This document shows positions 1-7,456 of a DNA stretch of 17,475 nt, one piece after another. Position 1 is the first letter of the stretch. Every line of letters starts with the position of its first letter. Both the position numbers and the translations under genes were made by a program. Under the pieces are notes generated by a model. It searched no databases, was not told the origin of the DNA, and saw nothing but the letters and a program-made list of their open reading frames with translations. The stretch is from an uncultured Lachnobacterium sp. (GTDB taxonomy: Bacteria > Bacillota > Clostridia > Lachnospirales > Lachnospiraceae): NCBI GenBank assembly GCA_945971355.1, contig CAMFPD010000022.1, positions 1-17,475 on the forward strand, given 5' to 3'.

Positions 1-1
1 T

Positions 2-517
2 TTGATATCAGCGTATTTTGATGAAAAAACTAATTCAATATTGCAAAGATATATCAATCAGATATCAGAGAAAACCGGAAATAGGTTTATGACAGATAAT
101 AATGTACCGCCTCATATGACTATTTCATCAATCGAGGCAAGAAGCGTGGAAGTGCTAGTGCCAGCTTTTGAAAAATTAAGGGGGAAGCTTAAGGCAGGAG
201 AAATACGGTTTGTTTCAATAGGACAACTGTTGCCATATGTAATGTATGTAACTCCAGTTATGAACGAGTATTTGCTTGATTTATCAAATAGGATTTATAG
301 TGCCTATGAGGGCATACAGGAGACTACAATTAGCAGATATTATAAACCCCTGTCATGGCTTCCACACATAACACTTGGAAAAACACTCGATAAAGAGCAG
401 ATGCAAAGGGCTTTTCAGGTTATGCAGGAGAGCTTTGCTCCATTTACGGCTTGCATAACGGAAATTGGCTTGGCAAAAGTGAATCCACATGAGGACGTTT
501 TACGCTTCAAGTTATAA
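2..517 (+). CDS. 2H phosphoesterase / 2'-5' RNA ligase-like protein (5' truncated)
   Basis: This is a LigT/2H-type phosphoesterase, a cytosolic fold that acts on 2',3'-cyclic or 2'-5' phosphodiester bonds in RNA or nucleotides. The two defining H-x-T motifs are visible: PHMTI (H38, T40) and PHITL (H122, T124), about 84 residues apart as expected for the two-lobed fold. The total length of about 171 aa is normal for the small bacterial family. The frame is open to the window edge. The first codon seen is TTG followed by ISAYFDEK, and relatives usually begin a few residues earlier, so the true start probably lies just outside the window. No terminator follows; the next gene begins after 72 AT-rich bases. 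The substrate cannot be told from sequence. Confidence 0.8.
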   Translation: MISAYFDEKTNSILQRYINQISEKTGNRFMTDNNVPPHMTISSIEARSVEVLVPAFEKLRGKLKAGEIRFVSIGQLLPYVMYVTPVMNEYLLDLSNRIYSAYEGIQETTISRYYKPLSWLPHITLGKTLDKEQMQRAFQVMQESFAPFTACITEIGLAKVNPHEDVLRFKL

Positions 518-589
518 TTTATGGTATGCATGATATAAAAAATAATATATTTACGTAATAAAATATTTGTAGTCTAAGAGGTTTAAAGT

Positions 590-880
590 ATGAAGCCAAG
601 AACAACAAAGAGTATGGAGCTCTATGATATATTATTAAAGCGTGGTTATCCACAGGAATTTTGCGAGCAGATAACACTGAACCTGAATACTGATTGGACA
701 GCTCAGAGGATGATTGGATATTTGTCTCATTACAAAAAGCTTCCAATGGAGGAGATTGTTGATGAAATGCTAGCAATTATAAGTGATAGAAACAGAATAA
801 TGCAAAAATATCAGCTTGAGGAAACCAATGCCAAATGGAACGAATTTTTAAACAACGGTTTCAGTGAGGAGGTTGATTAA
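590..880 (+). CDS. Conserved hypothetical protein, small helical
   Basis: This 96-aa protein has no function I can name. It is soluble, predicted mostly helical and acidic at the C-terminus, with no signal peptide, membrane segment or cysteine pair. Notable stretches are KRGYPQEFCEQ (about residues 18-28) and MEEIVDEMLAIISDRNRIM (about 53-71). Proteins of this style recur in Lachnospiraceae genomes, as far as I remember. The ATG at 590 is supported by AAGAGG at 576-581 with 8-base spacing; an in-frame ATG at 614 has no comparable site. The next ORF starts only five bases after its stop, so the two are probably cotranscribed. Confidence 0.75.
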   Translation: MKPRTTKSMELYDILLKRGYPQEFCEQITLNLNTDWTAQRMIGYLSHYKKLPMEEIVDEMLAIISDRNRIMQKYQLEETNAKWNEFLNNGFSEEVD

Positions 881-885
881 AAAAT

Positions 886-1056
886 ATGGAAACATGGTTT
901 TATGAAGTCGTAAGCATAGAAGGAGATTACGCTAATCTTAAGAGAACAGATATTGAATCAGATGATTTAAAGCTTGTTGCAAGGGCATTACTGCCAGCAG
1001 AGATATGCGAAGGCTGCAAGCTCAAATATGAGTTAATGCAGTATGAGGTAATTTGA
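886..1056 (+). CDS. Small DUF3006-like protein (56 aa)
   Basis: A short complete ORF encodes 56 residues beginning METWFYEVVSIEGDYANLK and ending at a TGA at 1054-1056. The pattern of an EGDYA segment followed by a hydrophobic strand and then ARALLPAEICEGCKLKYE (residues 32-49) resembles DUF3006 proteins, small beta-barrel-like proteins of unknown function whose typical form is EGDYA followed by a LLPE-x-x-KEGD motif. AGGAGG at 867-872, inside the end of the upstream gene, lies 13 bases before the ATG, a longish but usable spacing. The stop lies two bases before the downstream hydrolase ATG, which suggests translational coupling. The DUF3006 resemblance is from memory and is tentative; that the ORF is coding is fairly likely given its tight packing. 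Confidence 0.65.
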   Translation: METWFYEVVSIEGDYANLKRTDIESDDLKLVARALLPAEICEGCKLKYELMQYEVI

Positions 1057-1058
1057 TA

Positions 1059-1865
1059 ATGAGAGAGAATATTTTAGAGATGGAATGGGGAAATGTATAT
1101 TATTGGATAAGTGATACTTGGGACAAGGATAAGAAGACAATCTTCTTTTTTCATGGATTAACAGCTGATCACACAATGTTTGAAAAGCAGTATGAGTATT
1201 TCGCAGAAGATTATAACATTGTGGGGTGGGATGCGCCAGCACATGGAAAGTCGATACCATTTAAGACTTTTAATATGGATATGGGAGTGGCTATAATAGA
1301 AAAACTTATGGGTGAACTTGCTATAAAAAAGTTTATTGCTATAGGTCAGTCCTTTGGTGGATACATTCCACAGGCTATAATGTGTAGAAATTCTGATGCT
1401 GTTGAAGCTTTTGTTGGTATTGGAACGTCACCATATGGAGAAGAGTACTATACAAAGTTAGATTTTTTTTGGCTTAGACAGGTGGGATGGATGTGCATGT
1501 GCTATCCTTGGAAGGCTTTAAAGAAGGCATCTGCAAAGGGAGCGACGGTAACCCAACCAGGTTATGACAATATGCTTGAAATGTTGTCTGTGTATACCCA
1601 GAAAGAGTATGCCAGGGTTATGCAGGACTACTACAATGCAATGATGAATGACAACCAGAATGTAGAGATAAAATGTCCGACACTCATCACACATGGAGAT
1701 AGGGACAAAGTCGGAAAGGTAAAAAAGTATTGTGACATGTGGCATGAAAGAACTGGCTTTGAGCAGGTAAGTATTAGTAATGCCGGTCATAATGCAAATG
1801 TAGATAATCCAGAAGAGATGAATAAAGTAATTTATGACTTTCTTTCGAAAAATGTGGTATACTAA
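1059..1865 (+). CDS. Alpha/beta hydrolase
   Basis: This is an alpha/beta-hydrolase-fold enzyme, probably a cytosolic esterase, lipase or related hydrolase. With the ATG at 1059 as residue 1, the oxyanion HG motif lies in FFFHGLTADH, the nucleophile elbow is G-Q-S-F-G-G with Ser98, the acid is in HGDRD (Asp216 best placed) and the histidine is in NAGHNAN (His244). All three members of the triad are therefore present, and the 268-aa length is normal. ATG 1059 has GAGGT at 1045-1049 nine bases upstream; an in-frame TTG at 1053 would add only two residues and is less likely. No signal peptide is seen. It is the last gene of a compact group beginning at 590. The substrate is unknown, and the family is too diverse to guess. 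Confidence 0.88.
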   Translation: MRENILEMEWGNVYYWISDTWDKDKKTIFFFHGLTADHTMFEKQYEYFAEDYNIVGWDAPAHGKSIPFKTFNMDMGVAIIEKLMGELAIKKFIAIGQSFGGYIPQAIMCRNSDAVEAFVGIGTSPYGEEYYTKLDFFWLRQVGWMCMCYPWKALKKASAKGATVTQPGYDNMLEMLSVYTQKEYARVMQDYYNAMMNDNQNVEIKCPTLITHGDRDKVGKVKKYCDMWHERTGFEQVSISNAGHNANVDNPEEMNKVIYDFLSKNVVY

Positions 1866-1900
1866 AGTGACATAATAAACACAGATTAGGAGGAATAACA

Positions 1901-3127
1901 TTGAAACCTGAAGTGTTACAAGAAGAAGCTCAGAAGCTTCATGAAATAATTGTGTCAAATAGACGTTACCTTCACACTCATCCAGAGACAGGATTTGATT
2001 TGAAGGAAACAGTTAGCTATGTAAAAAAAGAATTAGAGGATATGGGTTATGAGCCTATAGAGTGCGGAAAAGCAGGTCTTATAGCAGTAGCTGGTGGCAA
2101 GAAGCCAGGAAAAGTATTTCTCATTCGAGGTGATATGGATGCACTGCCAATTAAGGAAGAGGCAGATGTTGACTTTGCTTCTGACAGTGGACGTATGCAT
2201 GCCTGTGGTCATGATATGCACACAGCAATGTTGCTGGGGGCAGCGAGACTTTTAAAGATGCATGAGGATGAGATAGAGGGAACTATCAAGCTTATGTTCC
2301 AGCCAGCAGAGGAGATTTTTGAGGGATCTCATGATATGATAGAGGCGGGGGTATTAAAGAATCCTGATGTAGATGCAGCCCTTATGATTCATGTTATGGC
2401 AGGAATGCCATTTGAGGCAGGAACAGTAATTGTATCTGCTCCAGGTGTAAGTGCACCAGCGGCAGATTATTTTGACATAAAAGTACGAGGAAAGGGCTGC
2501 CATGGCTCTATGCCAAACGCAGGAGTTGATCCGTTAAACGTTGCAGCACATATTCTCATCGCATTGCAGGAAATCAATGCAAGAGAGCTGGCTATGTCAG
2601 AGCAGGCTGTGCTAACAATCGGAACCATGAATGCAGGAGTAGCGGCAAATGTTATTCCTGATACAGTTAATATGGGAGGAAGTATTCGTACCTTTGATGA
2701 GGAGACAAGAGCTTTTATCAAGGAGAGAATGGTAGAAATCTCAGAAGGAATTGCCAAGTCATTCAGAGCAGAAGCTGAGGTGATATTTGGAAGTGGGTGC
2801 CCTACTCTTGTAAATGATAAAGATTTATCTGTCTGTGCCGAGAAGTATGTGAAGGAGCTGTTAGGACAGCAAAAAGCATTCTCAGTTGCACAGCTTAATG
2901 CAATGAGCGGAGACAGTAAATCATCTAAATCTGCAGGCTCTGAAGATTTTGCATATGTAAGTCAGGAGGTACCATCTATCATGCTTGCACTTGCAGCAGG
3001 ACAGCCAGATAAAGGATACTGTTATCCACAGCATCATCCGATGGTTAAGTTCGATGAGAGTGCACTTGCAGGTGGAAGTGCGGTGTATGCATACACAGCA
3101 CTGCGCTGGCTGGAGGAACATAAGTAA
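1901..3127 (+). CDS. M20D family metallopeptidase / N-acyl-amino-acid amidohydrolase
   Basis: This is a cytosolic metal-dependent amidohydrolase of the hippurate hydrolase / N-acetyl-amino-acid deacetylase group, which splits an acyl or aminoacyl amide bond. Visible motifs are RGDMDALP (D78, D80), HACGHD (H100, C102, H104), QPAEE (E137, E138), IHVMAG (H164) and a C-terminal HHP (H378, H379), giving the family's usual metal ligands and catalytic glutamate. The 408-aa length is typical of two-domain M20D enzymes. The start codon is TTG at 1901, decided by a perfect AGGAGG at 1888-1893 with 7-base spacing; no ATG fits. It follows the hydrolase by 35 bases and precedes the rubrerythrin fusion by 20, so it probably shares a transcript with one or both. 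The exact substrate cannot be assigned. Confidence 0.9.
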   Translation: MKPEVLQEEAQKLHEIIVSNRRYLHTHPETGFDLKETVSYVKKELEDMGYEPIECGKAGLIAVAGGKKPGKVFLIRGDMDALPIKEEADVDFASDSGRMHACGHDMHTAMLLGAARLLKMHEDEIEGTIKLMFQPAEEIFEGSHDMIEAGVLKNPDVDAALMIHVMAGMPFEAGTVIVSAPGVSAPAADYFDIKVRGKGCHGSMPNAGVDPLNVAAHILIALQEINARELAMSEQAVLTIGTMNAGVAANVIPDTVNMGGSIRTFDEETRAFIKERMVEISEGIAKSFRAEAEVIFGSGCPTLVNDKDLSVCAEKYVKELLGQQKAFSVAQLNAMSGDSKSSKSAGSEDFAYVSQEVPSIMLALAAGQPDKGYCYPQHHPMVKFDESALAGGSAVYAYTALRWLEEHK

Positions 3128-3147
3128 ATAGTGAAAGGGGTTTTAAG

Positions 3148-4329
3148 ATGGACAAAAAGGCAATGTATAAGTTAAGTTATGGATTGTTTGTATTGACAGC
3201 AAGGGAGGCTGAGAAGGATAATGGGTGTATAATCAACACTGCAATACAGGCAGCATCGACACCGAATCAGCTTAGTATATGTGTCAACAAGGCAAACTAT
3301 ACTCATGATATGATATCTAGAACCGGTGAATTCACGGTTTCAATTATCAGTCAGAAAGCAAGTTTTGATTTGTTTAAACATTTTGGATTTCAGTCTGGAA
3401 AAGATGTGAACAAGTTTGAAAACTATGAAAAATGTGAGCGTGGGGCAAATGGTATTTTCTATATTACAGAGGGTACTAATGCATATATTTCTGTAAAGGT
3501 AGACAAGACTGAGGATTTGGGATCACACACAATGTTTATAGGTGAAATAACAGACATGGAAGTACTGAGTGATGATGTATCTGTAACATATGAGTATTAC
3601 CAGAATAACATCAAGCCAAAGCCACAGGCAGTGGGAATTACTGATGATGGACAGACAGTATGGCGTTGTACAATATGTGGATATGAGTATGTTGGTGAGG
3701 AATTGCCGGAGGATTTCATATGTCCTCTCTGCAAACATCCAGCATCTGATTTCGAAAAGGTAACAAAAACAAAGGAGGAGACAAAAATGGCAACAAACAA
3801 GTATGCAGGAACACAGACAGAGAAAAATTTATTGGAGGCATTCGCAGGAGAATCACAGGCTAGAAACAAGTACACTTACTTTGCATCAGTGGCAAAGAAA
3901 GAGGGCTATGAGCAGATGTCAGCAATCTTTTTAAAGACTGCTGATAATGAGAAAGAACATGCCAAAATGTGGTTCAAAGAGCTTGCAGGTATCGGTGATA
4001 CAAAAGAAAATCTTGCAGCAGCTGCAGATGGGGAGAATTATGAGTGGACTGATATGTATGAAGGCTTTGCCAAGACAGCAGAGGAAGAAGGCTTCCCTGA
4101 GCTTGCTGAAAAGTTTAGAGCAGTAGGTGAAATCGAGAAGCACCATGAGGAGAGATATCGCGCACTTCTAAATAATATCAAAACAGCTAAGGTATTTGAG
4201 AAATCTGAGGTTAAGGTTTGGGAGTGTAGAAATTGTGGACATATTGTAGTTGGAACAAATGCTCCAGAGGTTTGCCCGGTATGTAATCACCCACAGGCTT
4301 ACTTTGAAGTACATGCTGAGAACTACTAA
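3148..4329 (+). CDS. Flavin reductase - rubredoxin - rubrerythrin fusion
   Basis: This multidomain oxidative-stress protein should carry electrons from NAD(P)H to peroxide in the cytosol. Residues about 1-155 form a flavin-reductase-like FMN-binding domain. Residues about 172-205 form a rubredoxin with C174/C177 and C192/C195. Residues about 214-345 form a rubrerythrin diiron four-helix bundle with E235 (in FAGESQA), E268-x-x-H271 and E330-x-x-H333. Residues about 356-390 form the C-terminal rubredoxin-like domain with C360/C363 and C376/C379. The first two domains alone match high-molecular-weight rubredoxin (Hrb), a known partner of oxygen-scavenging enzymes in clostridia; here it is fused in frame to a full rubrerythrin. 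The start follows GAAAGGGG at 3132-3139. A strong internal ribosome-binding site and ATG at 3787 could also yield a free 180-aa rubrerythrin. A terminator follows the gene. Confidence 0.9.
   Translation: MDKKAMYKLSYGLFVLTAREAEKDNGCIINTAIQAASTPNQLSICVNKANYTHDMISRTGEFTVSIISQKASFDLFKHFGFQSGKDVNKFENYEKCERGANGIFYITEGTNAYISVKVDKTEDLGSHTMFIGEITDMEVLSDDVSVTYEYYQNNIKPKPQAVGITDDGQTVWRCTICGYEYVGEELPEDFICPLCKHPASDFEKVTKTKEETKMATNKYAGTQTEKNLLEAFAGESQARNKYTYFASVAKKEGYEQMSAIFLKTADNEKEHAKMWFKELAGIGDTKENLAAAADGENYEWTDMYEGFAKTAEEEGFPELAEKFRAVGEIEKHHEERYRALLNNIKTAKVFEKSEVKVWECRNCGHIVVGTNAPEVCPVCNHPQAYFEVHAENY
3771..3789 (+). promoter_or_regulatory. Internal ribosome-binding site and start codon for free rubrerythrin
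   Basis: Inside the fusion gene, AAAGGAGGAG (3771-3780) is followed eight bases after GGAGG by an in-frame ATG at 3787-3789, which is Met214. The protein from this ATG begins MATNKYAGTQTEKNLLEAF, which looks like an ordinary rubrerythrin N-terminus. The sequence and spacing are as good as any start in the window. Use of this site in the cell is inference. Confidence 0.6.
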
Positions 4330-4359
4330 AACAGTCAATTATAGGTGAAACTAGTTAAG

Positions 4360-4391
4360 GCCACAGCTGAAATCTGGTTGTGGCTTTTCTT
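4360..4391 (+). terminator. Rho-independent terminator after the rubrerythrin fusion
   Basis: GCCACAGC (4360-4367) pairs with GTTGTGGC (4377-4384), giving eight pairs with one G-U and a nine-base loop, followed directly by TTTTCTT. It lies 31 bases past the fusion stop codon and separates this transcript from the potassium uptake genes. Confidence 0.85.
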
Positions 4392-4392
4392 A

Positions 4393-4422
4393 TTGTTTAA
4401 GAATATACTAATTGTGTATTTT
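4393..4422 (+). promoter_or_regulatory. Possible promoter for the potassium uptake operon
   Basis: TTGTTT (4393-4398) and TATTTT (4417-4422) are separated by 18 bases, just after the terminator and 41 bases before the ktrB-like ATG. The match to the housekeeping consensus is moderate in an AT-rich stretch, so this is only a candidate. Confidence 0.3.
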
Positions 4423-4462
4423 TAAATGATAAGAAAACATAAATAAACAGGAGGCACTTGTA

Positions 4463-5800
4463 ATGGAAGTGTTAAAAAGTGTTAAGGAGAAGCTGACTAC
4501 TTTTCAAATTATTATATTAGGATTTGCGGGAGTTATTTTGTTGGGGGCCATACTTTTGATGTTGCCAATATCATCTCAAAGTCATACATTTACTCCATTT
4601 AATCAGGCGCTATTTACATCCACATCAGCAGTGTGTGTGACAGGACTTGTTTTGCTGGATACCGCCACCCACTGGTCATTTTTGGGTCAGATTATTATTT
4701 TGATTCTGATTCAGATAGGTGGCCTGGGAGTAATAACTGTTGCAACTTTATTTGTAATGCTCGCGGGAAGAAAAATATCTCTCATGCACAGGCAGACCAT
4801 GCAAAATGCTCTGTCGACACCTCAGGTGGGAGGTGTGGTCAAGCTTACAAGGTTTGTGTTTAAAGGAGTGTTTATAGTCGAATTGATTGGAGCGCTTCTT
4901 TTACTTCCATTGTTTTGTAAAAGGTATGGTTTTGAGGGAATCTGGATGTCAATCTTCCATTCAATATCAGCTTTTTGTAATGCGGGGTTTGATTTGATGG
5001 GGGCAAAGACAGGACAGTTTTCTTCCATAACATCATTTAGTGATAACATTTATGCTACAATTGTATTTTCAGTGTTGATTGTTTCTGGAGGAATAGGTTT
5101 TCTAACCTGGGAGGATATTGTAACCAAAAGAACTCGCTTTAAAGAGTACAAAATGCAGAGTAAGGTTATCATTTATACAACTATAGTATTATTAGTAATA
5201 CCAGCTATAGTATTTTTCTTTCAGGATTTTGCTGATATGCCAATGAAGGAAAGGATATGTGTATCTGTATTTCAGGCGGTAACACCAAGAACGGCAGGAT
5301 TTAATACAGCAGACTACTCAGCTATGACCGATAATGGCAGGGCTCTCAGCATGGCGCTTATGCTTATTGGTGGTTCACCAGGATCTACCGCAGGTGGAAT
5401 GAAGACTACAACCATAGCAATACTTTTTGCCAATGCTATTGCAGTATTTAGAAAAAGAAATTATGCAAATTATTTTGGAAGACGTATAGAAGATTCTGTA
5501 GTGAAAAATGCGGCAACTATATTTTTTATGTACATAACATTCTCTATGATTGGCGCATTTATAATAAGTGCGGTGGAAAGATTTTCATTGACAGAGTGTA
5601 TGTTTGAAACAATATCGGCAATTGGAACTGTAGGTGTGACCCTTGGAATAACACCAGAACTGGGATATATTTCACAGATTGTATTGATACTATTAATGTT
5701 CTTTGGCCGAGTTGGAGGACTAACATTGATTTATGCAGCATTTTCTCGTAGAGATTTGTATACATCTAAATATCCGGTTGAAAATATTATGGTGGGATAA
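4463..5800 (+). CDS. ktrB: TrkH/KtrB-family potassium uptake membrane subunit
   Basis: This is the K+-translocating membrane subunit of a Ktr/Trk system, which works as a channel-like transporter gated by a cytosolic RCK protein. The four pore-loop repeats are all visible, each with its filter glycine: CVTGL (G61), CNAGF (G175), RTAGF (G279) and GTVGV (G391). Hydrophobic helices flank each loop. At 445 aa it is KtrB-like in size, with a short N-terminus. AGGAGG at 4449-4454 lies eight bases before the ATG. The RCK gene follows after 14 bases, so the pair is an operon. Trk/Ktr subtype is assigned by size and the single-RCK partner and is less certain than the family. Confidence 0.92.
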   Translation: MEVLKSVKEKLTTFQIIILGFAGVILLGAILLMLPISSQSHTFTPFNQALFTSTSAVCVTGLVLLDTATHWSFLGQIIILILIQIGGLGVITVATLFVMLAGRKISLMHRQTMQNALSTPQVGGVVKLTRFVFKGVFIVELIGALLLLPLFCKRYGFEGIWMSIFHSISAFCNAGFDLMGAKTGQFSSITSFSDNIYATIVFSVLIVSGGIGFLTWEDIVTKRTRFKEYKMQSKVIIYTTIVLLVIPAIVFFFQDFADMPMKERICVSVFQAVTPRTAGFNTADYSAMTDNGRALSMALMLIGGSPGSTAGGMKTTTIAILFANAIAVFRKRNYANYFGRRIEDSVVKNAATIFFMYITFSMIGAFIISAVERFSLTECMFETISAIGTVGVTLGITPELGYISQIVLILLMFFGRVGGLTLIYAAFSRRDLYTSKYPVENIMVG

Positions 5801-5814
5801 GGAGATTAACTAAA

Positions 5815-6462
5815 ATGAAATCAGTATTAATTATTGGATTAGGAAATTTTGGAGCAATGGTGGCAAAGCAGGTTAGAGAGTTAGGTCATCAGGTGTTGGC
5901 AGTAGATAAAAATGAGGACAGAGTGAATGAAGCACTTCCAATAGTTAGAGATGCACTTATCGGCGACAGCACAAATGAAGAGTTTTTGAACTCTCTTGGA
6001 ATCAATAATTTTGATGTGTGTGTAGTCACTATAGGTAGTGATTTCCAAAGTTCTCTGGAGACAACTTCACTATTGAAGGAGCTTGGTGGAAAATTGGTTG
6101 TTGCAAGGGCAAACAGAGAGGTACAGGCAAAGTTTTTGCTTAGAAATGGAGCAGACGAGGTGGTTAATCCGGAGAAACAGATTGCAAAATGGACAGCAAT
6201 CAGATACACCTCAGATCACATATTGGACTACATAAAATTAGATGACAGCCATGCCATATTTGAGGTGGCAATTCCAGAAGAATGGGTTGGTAAAACAGTT
6301 GCAGAGCTTGATATCCGTAGAAAATACGGAATTAATATAATGGCGACAAAGGAAGATGGAGAGATGAATATGACGGTGCTCCCAGATACAGTGATGTCTG
6401 AGACTAAGACTCTGCTTGTGCTCGGTGAACAAAAGGCTATTCAGAAATGTTTCCATATCTAA
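5815..6462 (+). CDS. ktrA: TrkA/KtrA-family RCK regulatory subunit
   Basis: This is the cytosolic gating subunit that binds nucleotide as a ring on the membrane subunit encoded just upstream. Residues 1 to about 135 form a TrkA-N Rossmann domain, with GLGNFG (G8, G10, G13) and the acidic residue D31 at the end of the second strand, the pattern for NAD(H)/ATP-type binding. The rest, to residue 215, is the smaller TrkA-C domain, which in related KtrA proteins is known to bind cyclic di-AMP; whether this one does cannot be read here. The 215-aa length fits KtrA, with a single RCK unit rather than the doubled TrkA. An AAGGAG site overlaps the ktrB stop region about ten bases before the ATG. Confidence 0.92.
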   Translation: MKSVLIIGLGNFGAMVAKQVRELGHQVLAVDKNEDRVNEALPIVRDALIGDSTNEEFLNSLGINNFDVCVVTIGSDFQSSLETTSLLKELGGKLVVARANREVQAKFLLRNGADEVVNPEKQIAKWTAIRYTSDHILDYIKLDDSHAIFEVAIPEEWVGKTVAELDIRRKYGINIMATKEDGEMNMTVLPDTVMSETKTLLVLGEQKAIQKCFHI

Positions 6463-6495
6463 TTATTATTATATAGGTAATTGAGAGTGTGAATT

Positions 6496-7056
6496 ATGAA
6501 TGTGAAAATTTTGACAAAACAGCAGGTAGAATTCATTTATAAGACAAGTATGATGTTTGATTTCCCAGATGATGAGAGAAAACCATTGTCTATGATTTTA
6601 GAAGCTATGGACAAGGGGGTGTATGAGTGTCTGGGGCTTATGGAGGAGGAAGAAATCCTTGGATATGCATTCTTTTATAAGATGGATAAAGATTACTTAT
6701 TTGATTTCCTTGCAATGACAAGAGATAACAGAAACAAGGGCTATGGTTCTAAATTTTTAGAATATTGTGCAGAATATTATAAGGATGCAAACAGTATTAT
6801 AGGTGAAGTTGAGGACCCTGATTTTGCTAAGTCGGATGAAGAGAGACAACTTCGAGAGAGAAGAATGGGCTTCTATTTTAGAAATGGTTATAGGGAAACA
6901 GGTGCAAAGACAAGTCTCTTTGGCGTTGATTTTATTGTTATAGAACTATTGATTGATAGGCCACACAGTAAGGAAGAGGTTGAGGCTTTGTATATGGCTC
7001 ATTATAAGAGTATGCTTCCGCCCGATAAGTTCGCAACAAAGGTTAGAATAAAGTAG
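6496..7056 (+). CDS. GNAT family N-acetyltransferase
   Basis: This is an acetyl-CoA-dependent acyltransferase of the GNAT fold, probably cytosolic. The acetyl-CoA pyrophosphate-binding motif is seen as R79-N-K-G82-Y-G84, after the strand DYLFDFLAMTRDNRN, with a following helix SKFLEYCAEYY. The 186-aa length is typical. No membrane segment is present. It starts 33 bases after the ktrA-like gene with only a weak purine-rich site (GAGAGTG), and ten bases before the next gene, so it may be part of the same transcript. The acceptor substrate is unknown, and there is no sign that its function is linked to potassium transport. Confidence 0.82.
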   Translation: MNVKILTKQQVEFIYKTSMMFDFPDDERKPLSMILEAMDKGVYECLGLMEEEEILGYAFFYKMDKDYLFDFLAMTRDNRNKGYGSKFLEYCAEYYKDANSIIGEVEDPDFAKSDEERQLRERRMGFYFRNGYRETGAKTSLFGVDFIVIELLIDRPHSKEEVEALYMAHYKSMLPPDKFATKVRIK

Positions 7057-7066
7057 GAATAGTATT

Positions 7067-7441
7067 ATGTTTTTTATGATGGGCATTATGGATGGTCGAA
7101 AGGATTTTGACTATAATCAGCAGATAATATGCAGTGACTGTGGGAGGTATGGCAGATATCAGGTATTTATGACATATATGGTGCTGTCAATCTTCTTTAT
7201 CCCATGTTTAAAGTGGAATAAGAAATATTATGTACAGACCAGCTGCTGTAATACAAGGTATGAACTGGACCCAGAAATTGGAAAGAGAATCGCAAGGGGA
7301 GAGGCTGTTGAGATTCTTCCAGAGCACCTGACCAGAATAAATACTAATTCATGGGAAAGATGCTCTAAAAGATGTCAACACTGCGGTTTCGAGACATTTG
7401 AAGATTTTGAGTTTTGTCCGAAATGCGGAAACCGATTTTGA
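7067..7441 (+). CDS. Zinc-ribbon protein of unknown function
   Basis: This 124-aa protein carries two apparent zinc sites. One is C22/C25 with C60/C61 around a central hydrophobic stretch (about residues 34-48), and the other is a C-terminal zinc ribbon with C103/C106 and C117/C120, ending in CPKCGNRF. The middle stretch is too short and interrupted to be a confident membrane helix. I chose the ATG at 7067 because relatives I recall also begin with MFF followed by MGI; nearby ATGs at 7076, 7079 and 7088 are possible. No function can be given. It lies ten bases after the acetyltransferase and converges on the minus-strand gene whose stop lies 15 bases away, with no terminator visible between them. 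Confidence 0.75.
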   Translation: MFFMMGIMDGRKDFDYNQQIICSDCGRYGRYQVFMTYMVLSIFFIPCLKWNKKYYVQTSCCNTRYELDPEIGKRIARGEAVEILPEHLTRINTNSWERCSKRCQHCGFETFEDFEFCPKCGNRF

Positions 7442-7456
7442 TATAGTGTAAATAGA

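Noticed and set aside
1053..1058. TTG at 1053 as start of the alpha/beta hydrolase
   Set aside because: It adds two residues and overlaps the stop of the 56-aa gene, while the ATG at 1059 has GAGGT at ideal spacing.
4330..4462. Possible cyclic di-AMP (ydaO) riboswitch ahead of the potassium uptake genes
   Set aside because: Such riboswitches often precede potassium genes, but the 133 bases here hold a terminator for the previous gene and no recognisable ydaO core.
4822..5049. Minus-strand 75-codon ORF inside the ktrB-like gene, and similar antisense ORFs elsewhere
   Set aside because: They lie within well-supported genes, lack ribosome-binding sites and show no domain pattern; they are shadows of the coding strand.
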